DNA of 37,809 nucleotides. Origin: Caballeronia mineralivorans PML1(12) (lineage in GTDB: Bacteria; Pseudomonadota; Gammaproteobacteria; Burkholderiales; Burkholderiaceae). Position numbers and translations under genes: made by a program. The notes under the pieces were generated by a model that was not told where the DNA came from, did no database searches, and saw only the letters and a program-made list of their open reading frames with translations. Below are positions 16,530-25,180 of the stretch, one piece after another (position 1 is the first letter of the stretch; each line of letters opens with the position of its first letter). Location: NCBI RefSeq assembly GCF_001028175.1, contig NZ_AEJF01000103.1, positions 1-37,809 of the forward strand, read 5' to 3'.

Positions 16530-18408
16530 ATCTCCCGGTGATCAACGAGGAATCGTCGACATAACCACCGGCGGGGCGGCCGGTTTTTGCCGCAACCTGC
16601 GGCTCGGTGCGATCGGTCGTCAACCCGAGCGCCTGCCGTTCGAACAGACGCCGGTACAAGCCGTTGTCGAGCTCGATCAGCTTCTCGTGGCTGCCTTCCT
16701 CCGCGATCCTGCCCTTGTCGAGCACCAGCAGCCTGTCCAGCGCACGCACCGTCGAAAGCCGGTGCGCGACGACCAGCGTAGTGCGGCCGACCATCAACCG
16801 CTCCATGGCCTGCTGGATCAGCACTTCGCTCTCGCTGTCGAGACTCGATGTCGCTTCGTCCAGGATCAGGATGGGCGCATCCGCGAGGAATGCACGCGCA
16901 ATCGCCACACGCTGGCGTTCGCCCCCCGACAACTTGATGCCGCGCTCACCCACGAGCGTTTCATAGCCTTGAGGCAGCGCCGCGATGAAATCGTGGGCGC
17001 TGGCCTGTCTTGCGGCCCGCTCGATTTCCGCGCGGGTCGCGCCTGGCCGGGCATACGCAATGTTCTCCGCAAGCGAGCGGTGGAACAGCACCGGCTCTTG
17101 CTGGACGATCGCGATCTGCCCGCGCAGCGACGCTTGGCCGAAATCGGCAATGTTCTGCCCGTCGATCAGGATCTGGCCGCCGGAGATGTCGTAGAGCCGC
17201 TGGATGAGCTTGATCAGGGTCGTCTTGCCGGACCCGGAATGCCCGATCAGCCCTACACGTTCTCCCGGTGCAATTCGCACCGAAAAGTCGCGATAAAGCG
17301 GCTTCGCGTGACCGTCGTAGGCGAAGGTCACGTGTTCGAAGCGGATCTCGCCTTTGCCGATCAAAATAGGGCCGGCGTCGGGCTTGTCTTCCACTCCCAG
17401 CGGCTGGCCTTCAAGCGACACCAGCTCTTCCATGTCGTTAACCGAACGCTGCAGATTGCGCACGTGCATTCCGACTTCACGCAGATACCCCTGCAACATG
17501 AAGAACATGGTCAGCGTGAACGTGATGTCGCCCACGCTGGCTTTGTCGGCTTCCCACAGTAACAACGCAGCGCCAAGAATTGCCGCCTGCATGACCACCA
17601 GCATGCCGCCTTGCACGCCGCCGTTGATCGTGCCGCGCTCCCACGTACGCCGGGTACGGTGACGCCACTTGCCGATCACGCGCGCCAGCCGCGCTTCCTC
17701 GCGCGTCTCCGCACCGAAGGCCTTGACCACGGTGTTGCAGCTCACCGCGTCTGCCAGCGCACCGCCCATGCGGGTATCCCACGCGTTGCCGAGGCGCGCC
17801 GCGGGCGCAACGAAGCCGAGCGACAGGCCGACGGTCACGGCAATATAGAGCAGCGACCCGATGCCCACGACCACGCCCATCACTGCCCAGTGAAGCCCGA
17901 GCAGCACCGTCGCCCCGACCAGCATGACGAGCGACGGCAGCAGCGCCACGAGCAAGGTGTCGTTGAGCAGGTCGAGCGCCCACATGCCGCGCGTGATCTT
18001 GCGTACGGTCGAACCGGCGAAGCTGTTGCCGTGCCAGTCGGCGGAGAAACGCTGCACGCGATGAAATGCGTTCGAGGCAATTTCACTCATCATCTTGAGC
18101 GTCAACACGATGATGTTCATGAACGTGAACTGGCGCAACAGCGTGCCGGTCAATCCGAGGAAGGCCAGCGTGGCGAATGCGGCCGTGGCCGCGCGCCATG
18201 CCAGCTCCTTGCCGGCCGCGCCGGCGGCGAGTGCATCCACGAGCCGCCCTGCGTAGAGCGGCGTCAGGACGTCAGCCAGTGCCGACAGCAGCGCGAGCAG
18301 GACGATGGCCGCGATGCGCCACGGTTGTTTGCCCCAATGAGCAATGGTGAAACCGAGAACGTCTTTGAACGCACGTCCGCCGAAGTCGATTTTTTTTGTG
18401 TAAGCCAT
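16528..18408 (-). CDS. ABC exporter, fused membrane and ATPase domains
   Basis: A 626-aa half-transporter that should work as a homodimer in the inner membrane. The N-terminal part (about 1-340) is a six-helix exporter domain starting PWRIAAIVLLALLSALADVL. The ATPase part has Walker A GHSGSGKTT, Q-loop region IAIVQQEPVLFHRSL, signature LSGGERQR, Walker B ILILDEATSSLDSE and the H-loop VVAHRLSTV. Closest general class is MsbA-like or multidrug/lipid exporters, often annotated only as ABC transporter permease/ATP-binding protein. No Shine-Dalgarno is visible; instead the start is preceded by overlapping hairpins (18411-18437) at the end of a long leader that contains a small ORF, suggesting regulated translation. 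The substrate is unknown. Confidence 0.94.
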   Translation of the reverse strand: MAYTKKIDFGGRAFKDVLGFTIAHWGKQPWRIAAIVLLALLSALADVLTPLYAGRLVDALAAGAAGKELAWRAATAAFATLAFLGLTGTLLRQFTFMNIIVLTLKMMSEIASNAFHRVQRFSADWHGNSFAGSTVRKITRGMWALDLLNDTLLVALLPSLVMLVGATVLLGLHWAVMGVVVGIGSLLYIAVTVGLSLGFVAPAARLGNAWDTRMGGALADAVSCNTVVKAFGAETREEARLARVIGKWRHRTRRTWERGTINGGVQGGMLVVMQAAILGAALLLWEADKASVGDITFTLTMFFMLQGYLREVGMHVRNLQRSVNDMEELVSLEGQPLGVEDKPDAGPILIGKGEIRFEHVTFAYDGHAKPLYRDFSVRIAPGERVGLIGHSGSGKTTLIKLIQRLYDISGGQILIDGQNIADFGQASLRGQIAIVQQEPVLFHRSLAENIAYARPGATRAEIERAARQASAHDFIAALPQGYETLVGERGIKLSGGERQRVAIARAFLADAPILILDEATSSLDSESEVLIQQAMERLMVGRTTLVVAHRLSTVRALDRLLVLDKGRIAEEGSHEKLIELDNGLYRRLFERQALGLTTDRTEPQVAAKTGRPAGGYVDDSSLITGR

Positions 18409-18410
18409 TT

Positions 18411-18572
18411 GCCACAGCCAGTGGCGCGACGCGCCACGAGGCTATCCGGTCAGGAGAAAATGAGAGCGACAGCCGGAGCGCGCCTGCATGTGCGGGCGAA
18501 CTGACAACAACGGACTGTCTGGAAACGGCGCGGGCTGCTGTGCCCGCGCGGACGGCGACCTAAGAGGGTCGC
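18411..18572 (-). promoter_or_regulatory. Structured leader of the ABC exporter mRNA with mutually exclusive hairpins
   Basis: Read on the minus strand: GCGACC-N6-GGTCGC (18572-18555) overlaps the stop of the small leader ORF; GCCCGCGC pairs with GCGCGGGC across 6 nt (18549-18528); GTGGCGC-GTC-GCGCCAC (18437-18421) lies just ahead of the gene. The inner GCCAC (18425-18421) can instead pair with GTGGC (18415-18411), which ends two bases before the ATG. Only one of the last two stems can form at a time. That is the arrangement expected of a switch controlling access to the start, but no known riboswitch class was recognised. Confidence 0.5.
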
Positions 18573-18610
18573 ATTGCCGAGTTAGGGACGGCGGTAACGA
18601 ATGTGATCAT
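18560..18610 (-). CDS. Putative 16-codon leader peptide upstream of the ABC exporter
   Basis: ATG at 18610 preceded by AAGGGAGG with six bases between GGGAGG and the ATG, the strongest ribosome site in this part of the window. It encodes MITFVTAVPNSAMRPS, then TAG. The stop lies inside a GCGACC/GGTCGC hairpin. A good sigma-70-like promoter ends about 60 bases upstream, so it is the first ORF on the transcript, about 150 bases before the exporter start. The peptide has prolines at positions 9 and 15 and no homologue that I recognise. A regulatory role is inferred from layout only. Confidence 0.5.
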   Translation of the reverse strand: MITFVTAVPNSAMRPS

Positions 18611-18674
18611 GTTTCGCCTCCCTTGGAGAGATGAAGGTTGAATGGCGTGGAGCCGGAGGCAATCCACGTCTCAA

Positions 18675-18703
18675 TATTATCAGGCAGTTATGCCGGCTGC
18701 CAA
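18675..18703 (-). promoter_or_regulatory. Candidate sigma-70 promoter for the leader ORF and ABC exporter
   Basis: On the minus strand, TTGGCA (18703-18698), a 17-bp spacer and ATAATA (18680-18675). Both boxes are close to consensus and the spacing is ideal. Transcription would begin near 18668, giving a leader of about 260 nt before the exporter start. Confidence 0.6.
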
Positions 18704-18810
18704 CCCTTTTCGGCCAGGCAAATGTTGCCGAGACGATACAACAAACCGGGTCTCGCGCAGTCGACAATCAGCGAGGGATCGGCAGGCTACAGCGTTGCTA
18801 CATAGTCGAT

Positions 18811-18846
18811 GCCGACATGTTCCCACCGCGGCGGGAACATGTCGGC
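18811..18846. terminator. Hairpin directly after the PEP mutase-family gene
   Basis: GCCGACATGTTCCC (18811-18824) pairs perfectly with 18833-18846 across 8 nt. On the minus strand it starts immediately after the TGA stop (18849-18847) of the PEP mutase-family gene. No T-run. It lies about 110 bases upstream of the promoter of the ABC exporter and would insulate that unit. Confidence 0.7.
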
Positions 18847-19668
18847 TCAGGCGAATCCGCCGAAGACATCGTTCAATTGCTTGCCCGACGCTGCCCCGGC
18901 CAGACCATCGAAAGAGCCGGTCTTCATTTGCTCCGCGGCCGCGATCATGGCTCTCCACGCAACCCGTGCCAACCCTCCGCCGACACTGATGCGCCGCACG
19001 CCAAGGTCGGCCAGTTCGGCAACGCTCATGCCGGGACGCATCATCAGGACGTTGACCGGCTTGGGCGCTACGGCGCGAACCATGGCGACAATATCAGCTT
19101 TCTCGACAACGCCCGGCGCGTACAAACAGTCGGCACCTTCGGCGGCGAAGGCCACCAGTTTGTCGATGGCCTGACTGACCGCGCCAGGATCGCTTAGCAG
19201 GCCTTCTGTTCGCGCGACCAGGATGACGTCATCGCCCGACCGGTCGATCGCCGCCCGGGCCGCACGCACACGCTCCACGGCCATGGCGGTGTCATAGAGA
19301 CCGAACGGCGCTTCCACGTCGCGATCTTCAATGGACAAGCCGGCCACGCCCGTCTGTATCGCGAGACTGACGTTGGCCGCGAGCGTTGCAGGGTCGGAAG
19401 CGAAGCCAGACTCGAAGTCGGCATTCACCGGCAGGTCCACGGCCTCGCAGAGAGCGGACAGATGGTGCAGGACGTCGGAGCAGGTCACGGCGTAGTCGGG
19501 GCGGCCCGTGGACCACGCGAAGCCTGAACTGGTCGATGCCAGCGCGGCAAAGCCCAGGTGCTGCAGCATCCGGGCGCTGCCGGCATCCCACGGGTTGGGC
19601 AACACGAAACAACCTTGGCTGTGAAGAGCGCGGAAGGCGGCGCGTTTTTCGGCGACAGTGCGTGTCAT
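18847..19668 (-). CDS. Isocitrate lyase / PEP mutase-family protein
   Basis: A 273-aa TIM-barrel enzyme of the PEP mutase/isocitrate lyase superfamily. Visible motifs are LPNPWDAGSARMLQHLGF at the N-terminus, the metal-site VNADFESGF, GLSIEDRD and DVILVARTEGLL. Superfamily members make or break C-C or C-P bonds next to a carboxylate (carboxyphosphonoenolpyruvate mutase, oxaloacetate hydrolase, 2-methylisocitrate lyase); this shorter group is usually left as a general family call because the KKCGH motif of true isocitrate and methylisocitrate lyases is absent. It follows the cysteine desulfhydrase gene on the same strand by about 100 bases and could be transcribed with it. The reaction cannot be named. 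Confidence 0.9.
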   Translation of the reverse strand: MTRTVAEKRAAFRALHSQGCFVLPNPWDAGSARMLQHLGFAALASTSSGFAWSTGRPDYAVTCSDVLHHLSALCEAVDLPVNADFESGFASDPATLAANVSLAIQTGVAGLSIEDRDVEAPFGLYDTAMAVERVRAARAAIDRSGDDVILVARTEGLLSDPGAVSQAIDKLVAFAAEGADCLYAPGVVEKADIVAMVRAVAPKPVNVLMMRPGMSVAELADLGVRRISVGGGLARVAWRAMIAAAEQMKTGSFDGLAGAASGKQLNDVFGGFA

Positions 19669-19769
19669 CGGAACCTCAGCTTGTGTGTGCGAAGAAACTT
19701 GGTTTTCAAAATGCGGCCCCGTTTAGTGGCCGTTTAAGCCGCCAAAACGGATCGCCATTCTGCAGCTTT

Positions 19770-20894
19770 TTACATTCCTACTCCGGCAGCCTCCATCCCT
19801 GCAACGGCCTGCTGTGTCAGCACCGGCTCGCCCGCCACTGCACGCGCGATCAGTGCGTCTGGCTCTGCGACTGGAATTCCCTGCGCCTGGTACCAAGCAT
19901 CGTCATAGTAGGTTTTGCTATAACGTTCGCCGCTGTCGCACAGCAGGCTGACGATGGCTCCTTGCTTGCCCGCCTGCTTCATGCGTTCGGCCAGATACAA
20001 GACACCGACGAAATTGGTCCCTGTCGAGCCGCCCACGCGGCGTCCAAAGCGCCCGGCCAGATAGCGCATTGCAGCAAAAGACAAGGCGTCGGGCACCTTG
20101 AGCATGGCATCGACGCAAGTTGGAATGAAGGAGCGTTCAACCCGCGGGCGGCCGATGCCCTCGATCTTCGATCCAACATCCAGTGTCAGGCTGCTGTCCG
20201 GATGACCCGCCAGCGTGCTTTTGAAGTAGTCGAAAAATACGGAATTCTCGGGGTCGGCGCAAAGAATGCGCGTGGTATGCCGGCGATACGCTACATAGCG
20301 TCCCAGGGTGGCGATCGTGCCGCCGGTGCCACCGCTGGACACGAGCCAGGCCGGCACGGGGTACTCCTCGTCGTCCATCTGCTTGAAAATCGACTCGGCG
20401 ATATTGTTGTTGGCACGCCAGTCGGTGGCACGTTCGGCGTAGGTGAACTGGTCCATGAAATGACCGCCGGTTTCCGCGGCGAGACGGTGCGATTCCGTAT
20501 AGATATCGGCCGGATTGGGGACCAGATGGCAGCGCCCGCCATAGAACTCGATCGCCTCGATTTTCACCCTGGATGTGCCGGCCGGAATCACCGCGACGAA
20601 GGGCAGGCCGAGCAGTCTCGCGAAATACGCTTCGGAAATGGCCGTCGATCCGCTGGACGCTTCCACTATCGTGCTTTGCTCGCGCAGCCAGCCATTGCAG
20701 AGCGCGTAAAGAAACAAGGAGCGCGCCAGACGATGTTTCAGGCTGCCGGTCGGATGGCTGGATTCATCCTTGAAATAGAAACGGATGGCCGGATAACCGG
20801 GCAAGTCCAGCGGAATCAGGTGGGTATCGGCGGAACGATTGTAGTCGGCCTCGATCTTGCGAATCGCTTCACGGGTCCAGTCGGAACGTGGCAT
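19770..20894 (-). CDS. cds1: PLP-dependent L-cysteine desulfhydrase, Cds1-like
   Basis: A fold-type II PLP enzyme of 374 aa related to cysteine synthase. It starts with DWTREAIRKIEADYNRSADT and carries KDESSHPTGSLKHRLARSL with the PLP lysine at about K53, VEASSGSTAISEAYFA, FTYAERATDWRANNNIAESI, and the glycine-rich SSGGTGGTIATLGRYV that holds the PLP phosphate. These segments match the mycobacterial Cds1 pattern that I remember, an enzyme that splits L-cysteine to pyruvate, ammonia and sulfide. It is longer than cysteine synthase (about 300-320 aa). The neighbouring island handles sulfur compounds, which fits. It may also act as a general cysteine synthase-family protein. A small GCCCGA/TCGGGC hairpin lies about 35 bases before the start. 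Confidence 0.87.
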   Translation of the reverse strand: MPRSDWTREAIRKIEADYNRSADTHLIPLDLPGYPAIRFYFKDESSHPTGSLKHRLARSLFLYALCNGWLREQSTIVEASSGSTAISEAYFARLLGLPFVAVIPAGTSRVKIEAIEFYGGRCHLVPNPADIYTESHRLAAETGGHFMDQFTYAERATDWRANNNIAESIFKQMDDEEYPVPAWLVSSGGTGGTIATLGRYVAYRRHTTRILCADPENSVFFDYFKSTLAGHPDSSLTLDVGSKIEGIGRPRVERSFIPTCVDAMLKVPDALSFAAMRYLAGRFGRRVGGSTGTNFVGVLYLAERMKQAGKQGAIVSLLCDSGERYSKTYYDDAWYQAQGIPVAEPDALIARAVAGEPVLTQQAVAGMEAAGVGM

Positions 20895-21224
20895 GGAAAT
20901 CCCTACCGAATGACGGCTGACAGGACGCCCGATACAGCTCGGGCGCGCGGGTTATTGCACCGTGCCCGAGGCGTGACGTTGACTGCAACGCTCAGATACC
21001 GGGCCTCGATGTGAAGTCATCGTACACGAGAGTGGCGGCCCGGTTTTCCCAAAAGCGACTGACCTGTTTCCCGATACGCTCGCAGCCAGACGAGAACATC
21101 GGCTGCGTGCTGATCGGGGGAAACACCAGATAAAAGACCCGTTCGATTCGTCCGTTAGTGACGATGGTTGCGGTGCAACCCGGAGGGTGCGGTTGGTTAC
21201 GCCTGGCTGGTTCCAGACTTCACG
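20895..21224. other. Gap upstream of the cysteine desulfhydrase gene
   Basis: 330 bases. Apart from a GCCCGA-N6-TCGGGC hairpin at 20927-20944 in the likely untranslated leader of the desulfhydrase gene, I see no gene, terminator or clear promoter. Frames crossing it are antisense continuations of the desulfhydrase gene. Confidence 0.4.
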
Positions 21225-21365
21225 TCAGGTCGGCGATTTGTCCCGTGACAAGACGTTGGGGAGCCGCAGTCTCGTCCCACGCATGGACAGCGCGCTCAAG
21301 AGCAGCACTGCGCCCATCATCACCACAAGGTATACCCCAACCATCGGCCAGTCTGAATCAGTCAT
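21225..21365 (-). CDS. Putative 46-aa single-pass membrane peptide
   Basis: ATG at 21365 with GGGAG seven bases upstream (GGGAGAAGGAAC). The product begins MTDSDWPMVGVYLVV and has one hydrophobic helix at about residues 8-28 (PMVGVYLVVMMGAVLLLSAL), followed by a basic tail rich in Arg (MRGTRLRL). That is the layout of a small inner-membrane protein with the tail in the cytoplasm. It lies 130 bases after the TauE-like gene on the same strand and before the cysteine desulfhydrase gene, inside the sulfur-related stretch. No family is recognised. The ribosome site, membrane helix and positively charged end together make it likely to be real. Confidence 0.6.
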   Translation of the reverse strand: MTDSDWPMVGVYLVVMMGAVLLLSALSMRGTRLRLPNVLSRDKSPT

Positions 21366-21495
21366 GTTCCTTCTCCCTGTCGCAGCGTTGCGAAGAACGT
21401 TTTTGCATCATTGATCGTGATTACGGCACGCCGGGAAAAATCTTGACGCGGCCGCTTGGGGAGCGGGTTTTACCAAGGGCGATTTCGTAGGGTTA

Positions 21496-22227
21496 TCAGG
21501 TCATCAATGCGAGTAGTCCGGAGCTTAGCAAGAGCGCGCTGACAAGACGGTCGAACCAGCACGGCGCTAGTCGCTTGCTCAATCGTTCGCCCAGTTCGAC
21601 ACCAGCTACGAAGGCCGGCGTCAGCACACCCGCCGTGCAGAGGTGGGCGACGCTGATGCGCTTTTCCATCGCAAGGATTGCCGTGGCGGTACAGAAGAGG
21701 AGAGCAAAATATCCGAGCAGGTTGGCGCGCAAGGCAGGACCTTGCGCGAAGCCGTTGAAGTAGTACAAGGCGGGCGGACCGCCCAGGCCACCGAGTGCGG
21801 TGAGTGCGCCGCTGGCGGCGCCGGCAGCCACGGTCGGCAACCAGCCGCCGCGATGCCGCCAGCGCCAGCCCAGCATATGCATGCCGGTCACAATGAGCAC
21901 AGCGCAGGCAACCAGATGACGCATGGCCGCGGAGTCCGCGTGCATGATCGCACTAGCGCTCGCGGCGGTGCATGCCACGGCGACCAGCGCGAGCGGGGTG
22001 ACTGCTCGCCAGCGAACTTGGCCGACCCAGCTCCGCGCGCCTTGCATGGATGTGACGCAATGCACGAGCACGATCAGCACGCCTGCTTCGGGTACCCCGA
22101 TCAGCAGGCTGAAAAGCGGTGCCATGACGAGCGCAGCGCCAAAGCCGGTCATCCCCTTGGCTGCGCCCGCGATGAAACTGACAAGCGCAAGCCAGCCGAG
22201 CACCAGGGGCGAGCCCAGCAGGATCAT
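21496..22227 (-). CDS. Sulfite exporter TauE/SafE-family membrane protein
   Basis: A 243-aa polytopic protein. Start set at ATG 22227, which overlaps the aminotransferase stop (ATGA); the same frame stays open further upstream but there is only antisense of the aminotransferase gene. It shows the duplicated TauE/SafE repeats: FIAGAAKGMTGFGAALVMAPLFSLLIG in the first half and ASGALTALGGLGGPPALYYF in the second, with about eight membrane helices. Members export sulfite, sulfoacetate or related anions. Being fused translationally to an omega-aminotransferase and close to a TauABC-like importer points to export of the sulfur product of taurine or a similar compound. Confidence 0.9.
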   Translation of the reverse strand: MILLGSPLVLGWLALVSFIAGAAKGMTGFGAALVMAPLFSLLIGVPEAGVLIVLVHCVTSMQGARSWVGQVRWRAVTPLALVAVACTAASASAIMHADSAAMRHLVACAVLIVTGMHMLGWRWRHRGGWLPTVAAGAASGALTALGGLGGPPALYYFNGFAQGPALRANLLGYFALLFCTATAILAMEKRISVAHLCTAGVLTPAFVAGVELGERLSKRLAPCWFDRLVSALLLSSGLLALMT

Positions 22228-23567
22228 GCTTCGAACGAGGCGAGCGTACTGCGCACTATATCGACGGTCTTGTCGATATGCTCGCGCTCGAAGATGAACT
22301 GCGGCGAAAGGATCGCGCAATCGCCGGTGGTCTTCAGGTGCACGCCCGCGTCGAAGAGCTGCTTTTGCAGCAGGTGGCCGCGCCGTCCCGGCACGCCGTC
22401 CGACTGGATGTCCACGCCCGCGATCATGCCGTAGCCGCGAATGTCGGTGACTACCGGCAGCTCGCGTAACGTTGCTACTTGCTCGAGGAAATAACCCGAC
22501 ATCGCGTGGGCGCGCTCGAACAGCTTCTCGTCGCGATAGATGTCGAGCGCCGCAAGAGCCGCAGCGCACGACACCGGATGCGCGGACCACGTGTAGCCGT
22601 GGAAGAACTCGATGGCGCCATCGGGCGCGGTGTCCACGATCGTATCGTGGACATGGCGGCCCACGGCCACTGCTGCCATGGGTATCGCACCGTTCGTCAG
22701 CGCCTTGGCCATCGTGATGAGGTCAGGTGTCACGCCGAAGCTCTGTGCCGCAAACGGCCGGCCCGTACGCCCGAAACCGCAGATCACTTCGTCGAAAACG
22801 AGCAGGATGCCGTGTGCCGTGCAGATCTCCCGAAGGCGTTCGAGATAACCCGGGGGCGGCACGAGCACGCCGGTCGATCCGGCGATCGGCTCGACGAAAC
22901 ACGCTGCAATATTCTCCGCGCCATGCAGCTGGATCAGGCGCAGCAAGTCGTCGGCGCGTTCACGGCCGTGTTGCGGCTGGCCGACCTGGAAGCGGTTCTC
23001 CTCCATCCACGTGTCGCGCATGTGCACCACGCCATGCACCACGTTGCCATACGCGCGGCGGTTATTCACCATGCCGGACAACGCCACGCCGCCGAAATTC
23101 ACCCCGTGGTACGCACGTTCGCGCGAGACGAACATCGAGCGCCCGGTCGCGCCGCGCGCTCGCTGATAAGCGAGGCAGATCTTCATGGCGGTATCGACGG
23201 CTTCCGAACCCGAGCTCACGAAGAACAGCTTGTCCATGCCGGCAGGAAGCAGTTCGACCAGCCGGTTCGACAGTTCGAACGACTTCGGGTGGGCGCGCAG
23301 GAAGCTCGGCGTGAAATCGAGCTCCAGCAGTTGCGCGTGCACCGCATCGGCAATCTCGCGACGGCAGTGTCCCGCCGGCGTGGTGAAGAGACCCGAGCCG
23401 GCGTCGAGAACCGGGCGTCCGTCGAGATCATAGAAGTATTGGTCACGGGCGCTGCCGAAGAGTCTGGGGTCGTCCTTGAATTCGCGGTTCGGCGTGAAGG
23501 GCAGCCATTGATGCTGCATGGATACAGCGGAAGAATCAGGCGAAAGGAGGGGCTGCGATGGGCTCAT
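22224..23567 (-). CDS. Class III aminotransferase, omega-amino acid (beta-alanine/taurine-type):pyruvate
   Basis: PLP enzyme of 447 aa. Start at ATG 23567 (MSPSQPLLSPD) with GGAAG about eight bases ahead; a longer frame begins inside the divergent regulator region. Motifs: QHQWLPFTPNREFKDDPRL, FVSSGSEAVDTAMKI, RERAYHGVNFGGVALSG, VFDEVICGFGRTG (the PLP-pairing Asp), MAKALTNGAIPMAAVAV (catalytic Lys) and HGYTWSAHPVSCAAALAALD. The pattern follows omega-amino acid:pyruvate aminotransferase, which accepts beta-alanine and often taurine. It overlaps the TauE-like exporter gene by 4 bases. Divergent from the MocR regulator with a gap of about 100 bases. Context suggests taurine or hypotaurine as substrate; beta-alanine or a polyamine derivative cannot be excluded. 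Confidence 0.92.
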   Translation of the reverse strand: MSPSQPLLSPDSSAVSMQHQWLPFTPNREFKDDPRLFGSARDQYFYDLDGRPVLDAGSGLFTTPAGHCRREIADAVHAQLLELDFTPSFLRAHPKSFELSNRLVELLPAGMDKLFFVSSGSEAVDTAMKICLAYQRARGATGRSMFVSRERAYHGVNFGGVALSGMVNNRRAYGNVVHGVVHMRDTWMEENRFQVGQPQHGRERADDLLRLIQLHGAENIAACFVEPIAGSTGVLVPPPGYLERLREICTAHGILLVFDEVICGFGRTGRPFAAQSFGVTPDLITMAKALTNGAIPMAAVAVGRHVHDTIVDTAPDGAIEFFHGYTWSAHPVSCAAALAALDIYRDEKLFERAHAMSGYFLEQVATLRELPVVTDIRGYGMIAGVDIQSDGVPGRRGHLLQKQLFDAGVHLKTTGDCAILSPQFIFEREHIDKTVDIVRSTLASFEA

Positions 23568-23668
23568 GGCGGTGCTTCCAGGGGGAACGGTGCAGCCATG
23601 ATTGCAAGTTTTTTGGCGCCAGCATAATGCCAGCAGAATCATTCCGTGGTGCCAGTCAAAGGATCTTC

Positions 23669-25180
23669 GTGCGTTCCAGCGATCATGAACTGATGTGGCA
23701 GCAACTGCTGGCGAAGCCGGCGCACAACGCGGCGCCCCTGCAGGTGCAACTGCGCACGGCGCTCGTCAACGCGATCCTCGATGGGCGCCTGCCAGTGGGC
23801 TTACGCTTGCCTTCCGGGCGCGAACTGGCGCAACTCGCGGGCGTCTCGCGCAACACGGCCGTGCTGGTCTACGACCGGCTCGTTGCGGATGGTTATCTCG
23901 ACGCACGGCCGCGTGACGGCTATTTCGTGTGCGGCGCGATCGAACGGGCGCAGGTGGCGCGCGTGAGCACGCAGGGACTTCCGGAGCCACCTGACTGGAA
24001 CGAGCGGGGCCGGCTCCGGCAAGGCGAGATGCGCTGGCTCGATCGTCCGGCGGGATGGCGCAGCTTTCGCTATCCGTTCGTGTTCGGCCAGTTCGACCCG
24101 AAGCTGTTTCCGCTGTCAGACTGGCGCGAGTGCAGCCGGCAGGCGCTGGAAGTAGCGGCCGTCGAAAGTTGGGGACAGGATGGGGAGGGGAGCGACTCCG
24201 CGCTGCTCGTTGATCAGTTGATCAGGCGGGTCTTGCCAAGGCGCGGTATTGCAGCGACTCCCGATCAGATCCTGCTCACGCTCGGCACGCAGCACGGTCT
24301 TTTTCTGCTGGCGGAATTGTTCGCGCGGCCGGGGATGATCGTCGGTGTGGAGAACCCCGGCTATATGGACGCGCGCAATATCTTCGCGCGCCACGAGGCC
24401 CGCGTGCTGCCGCTGCCGGTGGACGAGAACGGTGTCGAGATGTCGGCCCCGCTTGCACAGTGCGACTACGTGTATTGCACGCCGAGCCACCAGTGCCCGA
24501 CCGGCGTGACGATGAGCACAGACCGGCGCGTGGCGCTTCTGGAACACGCGGCACGCCACGACCAGGTGATCTTCGAAGACGACTACGATCCTGAAACGCA
24601 GTACATCGGCCAGCCGTTGCCGGCGCTGAAGGCTATCGACAAAGGCGATCGCGTGATCTATCTGAGCAGCTTGTCGAAGCTGCTGTCGCCGGGTTTGCGC
24701 CTTGGTTATATCGTTGCGCCGGCGCCGGTGATAAGCCGGCTGCGTGTGCTGCGGCGCCTGATGATCCGTCAGGCGCCTGGCAACAACCAGCTTACGGCGG
24801 CGCTGTTCATCCAGCAGGGCCACTATGACCGCCTGTTGCACCGGACCCGCGCGACCCTCAGCGAACGAGCCGGGGTGTTGACTGAGGCACTCGCGTGTCA
24901 TATTCCTGACGCACAGTTCCGATTGCCGCACGGCGGGTCCTCGGTATGGATGCGCCTGCCTGGCCGCCCCGATCCGGCTGCATTGCGCGCAGCCTGTATC
25001 GCACAGGGCGTGCTGTTCGATCCAGGCGCTCCTTTCTTTCATGACGCGATGACGGAGCCTTACATTCGTCTCGGCTTTTCTTCGATACCCCTCGAACGCA
25101 TCGAGCCGGGTATCCGCGAACTGGGCCGGCTGGTTGTCGCTCATACGCGGCGCGCGGCAAAGTCCGCGCTGCGGCAATAG
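23669..25180 (+). CDS. MocR/GabR-family regulator (GntR DNA-binding + aminotransferase-like domain), TauR-like
   Basis: About 503 aa. I prefer the GTG at 23669 because AAAGGA lies five bases upstream; ATG codons at 23627 and 23693 are alternatives. The N-terminal winged helix is LPSGRELAQLAGVSRNTAVLVYDRL. The large C-terminal part is a fold-type I aminotransferase domain used as an effector sensor, with YCTPSHQCPTGVTMS, FEDDYDPETQY and the PLP-binding lysine region SSLSKLLSPGLRLGYIV. TauR of this subfamily controls taurine catabolism in Rhodobacter. It is divergent from the aminotransferase gene and upstream of the importer genes, so it probably controls both. Confidence 0.93.
   Translation: MRSSDHELMWQQLLAKPAHNAAPLQVQLRTALVNAILDGRLPVGLRLPSGRELAQLAGVSRNTAVLVYDRLVADGYLDARPRDGYFVCGAIERAQVARVSTQGLPEPPDWNERGRLRQGEMRWLDRPAGWRSFRYPFVFGQFDPKLFPLSDWRECSRQALEVAAVESWGQDGEGSDSALLVDQLIRRVLPRRGIAATPDQILLTLGTQHGLFLLAELFARPGMIVGVENPGYMDARNIFARHEARVLPLPVDENGVEMSAPLAQCDYVYCTPSHQCPTGVTMSTDRRVALLEHAARHDQVIFEDDYDPETQYIGQPLPALKAIDKGDRVIYLSSLSKLLSPGLRLGYIVAPAPVISRLRVLRRLMIRQAPGNNQLTAALFIQQGHYDRLLHRTRATLSERAGVLTEALACHIPDAQFRLPHGGSSVWMRLPGRPDPAALRAACIAQGVLFDPGAPFFHDAMTEPYIRLGFSSIPLERIEPGIRELGRLVVAHTRRAAKSALRQ

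Noticed and set aside
19386..21014. 542-codon plus-strand frame over the PEP mutase and cysteine desulfhydrase genes
   Set aside because: Spans two genes on the opposite strand and their gap, and carries no motif.
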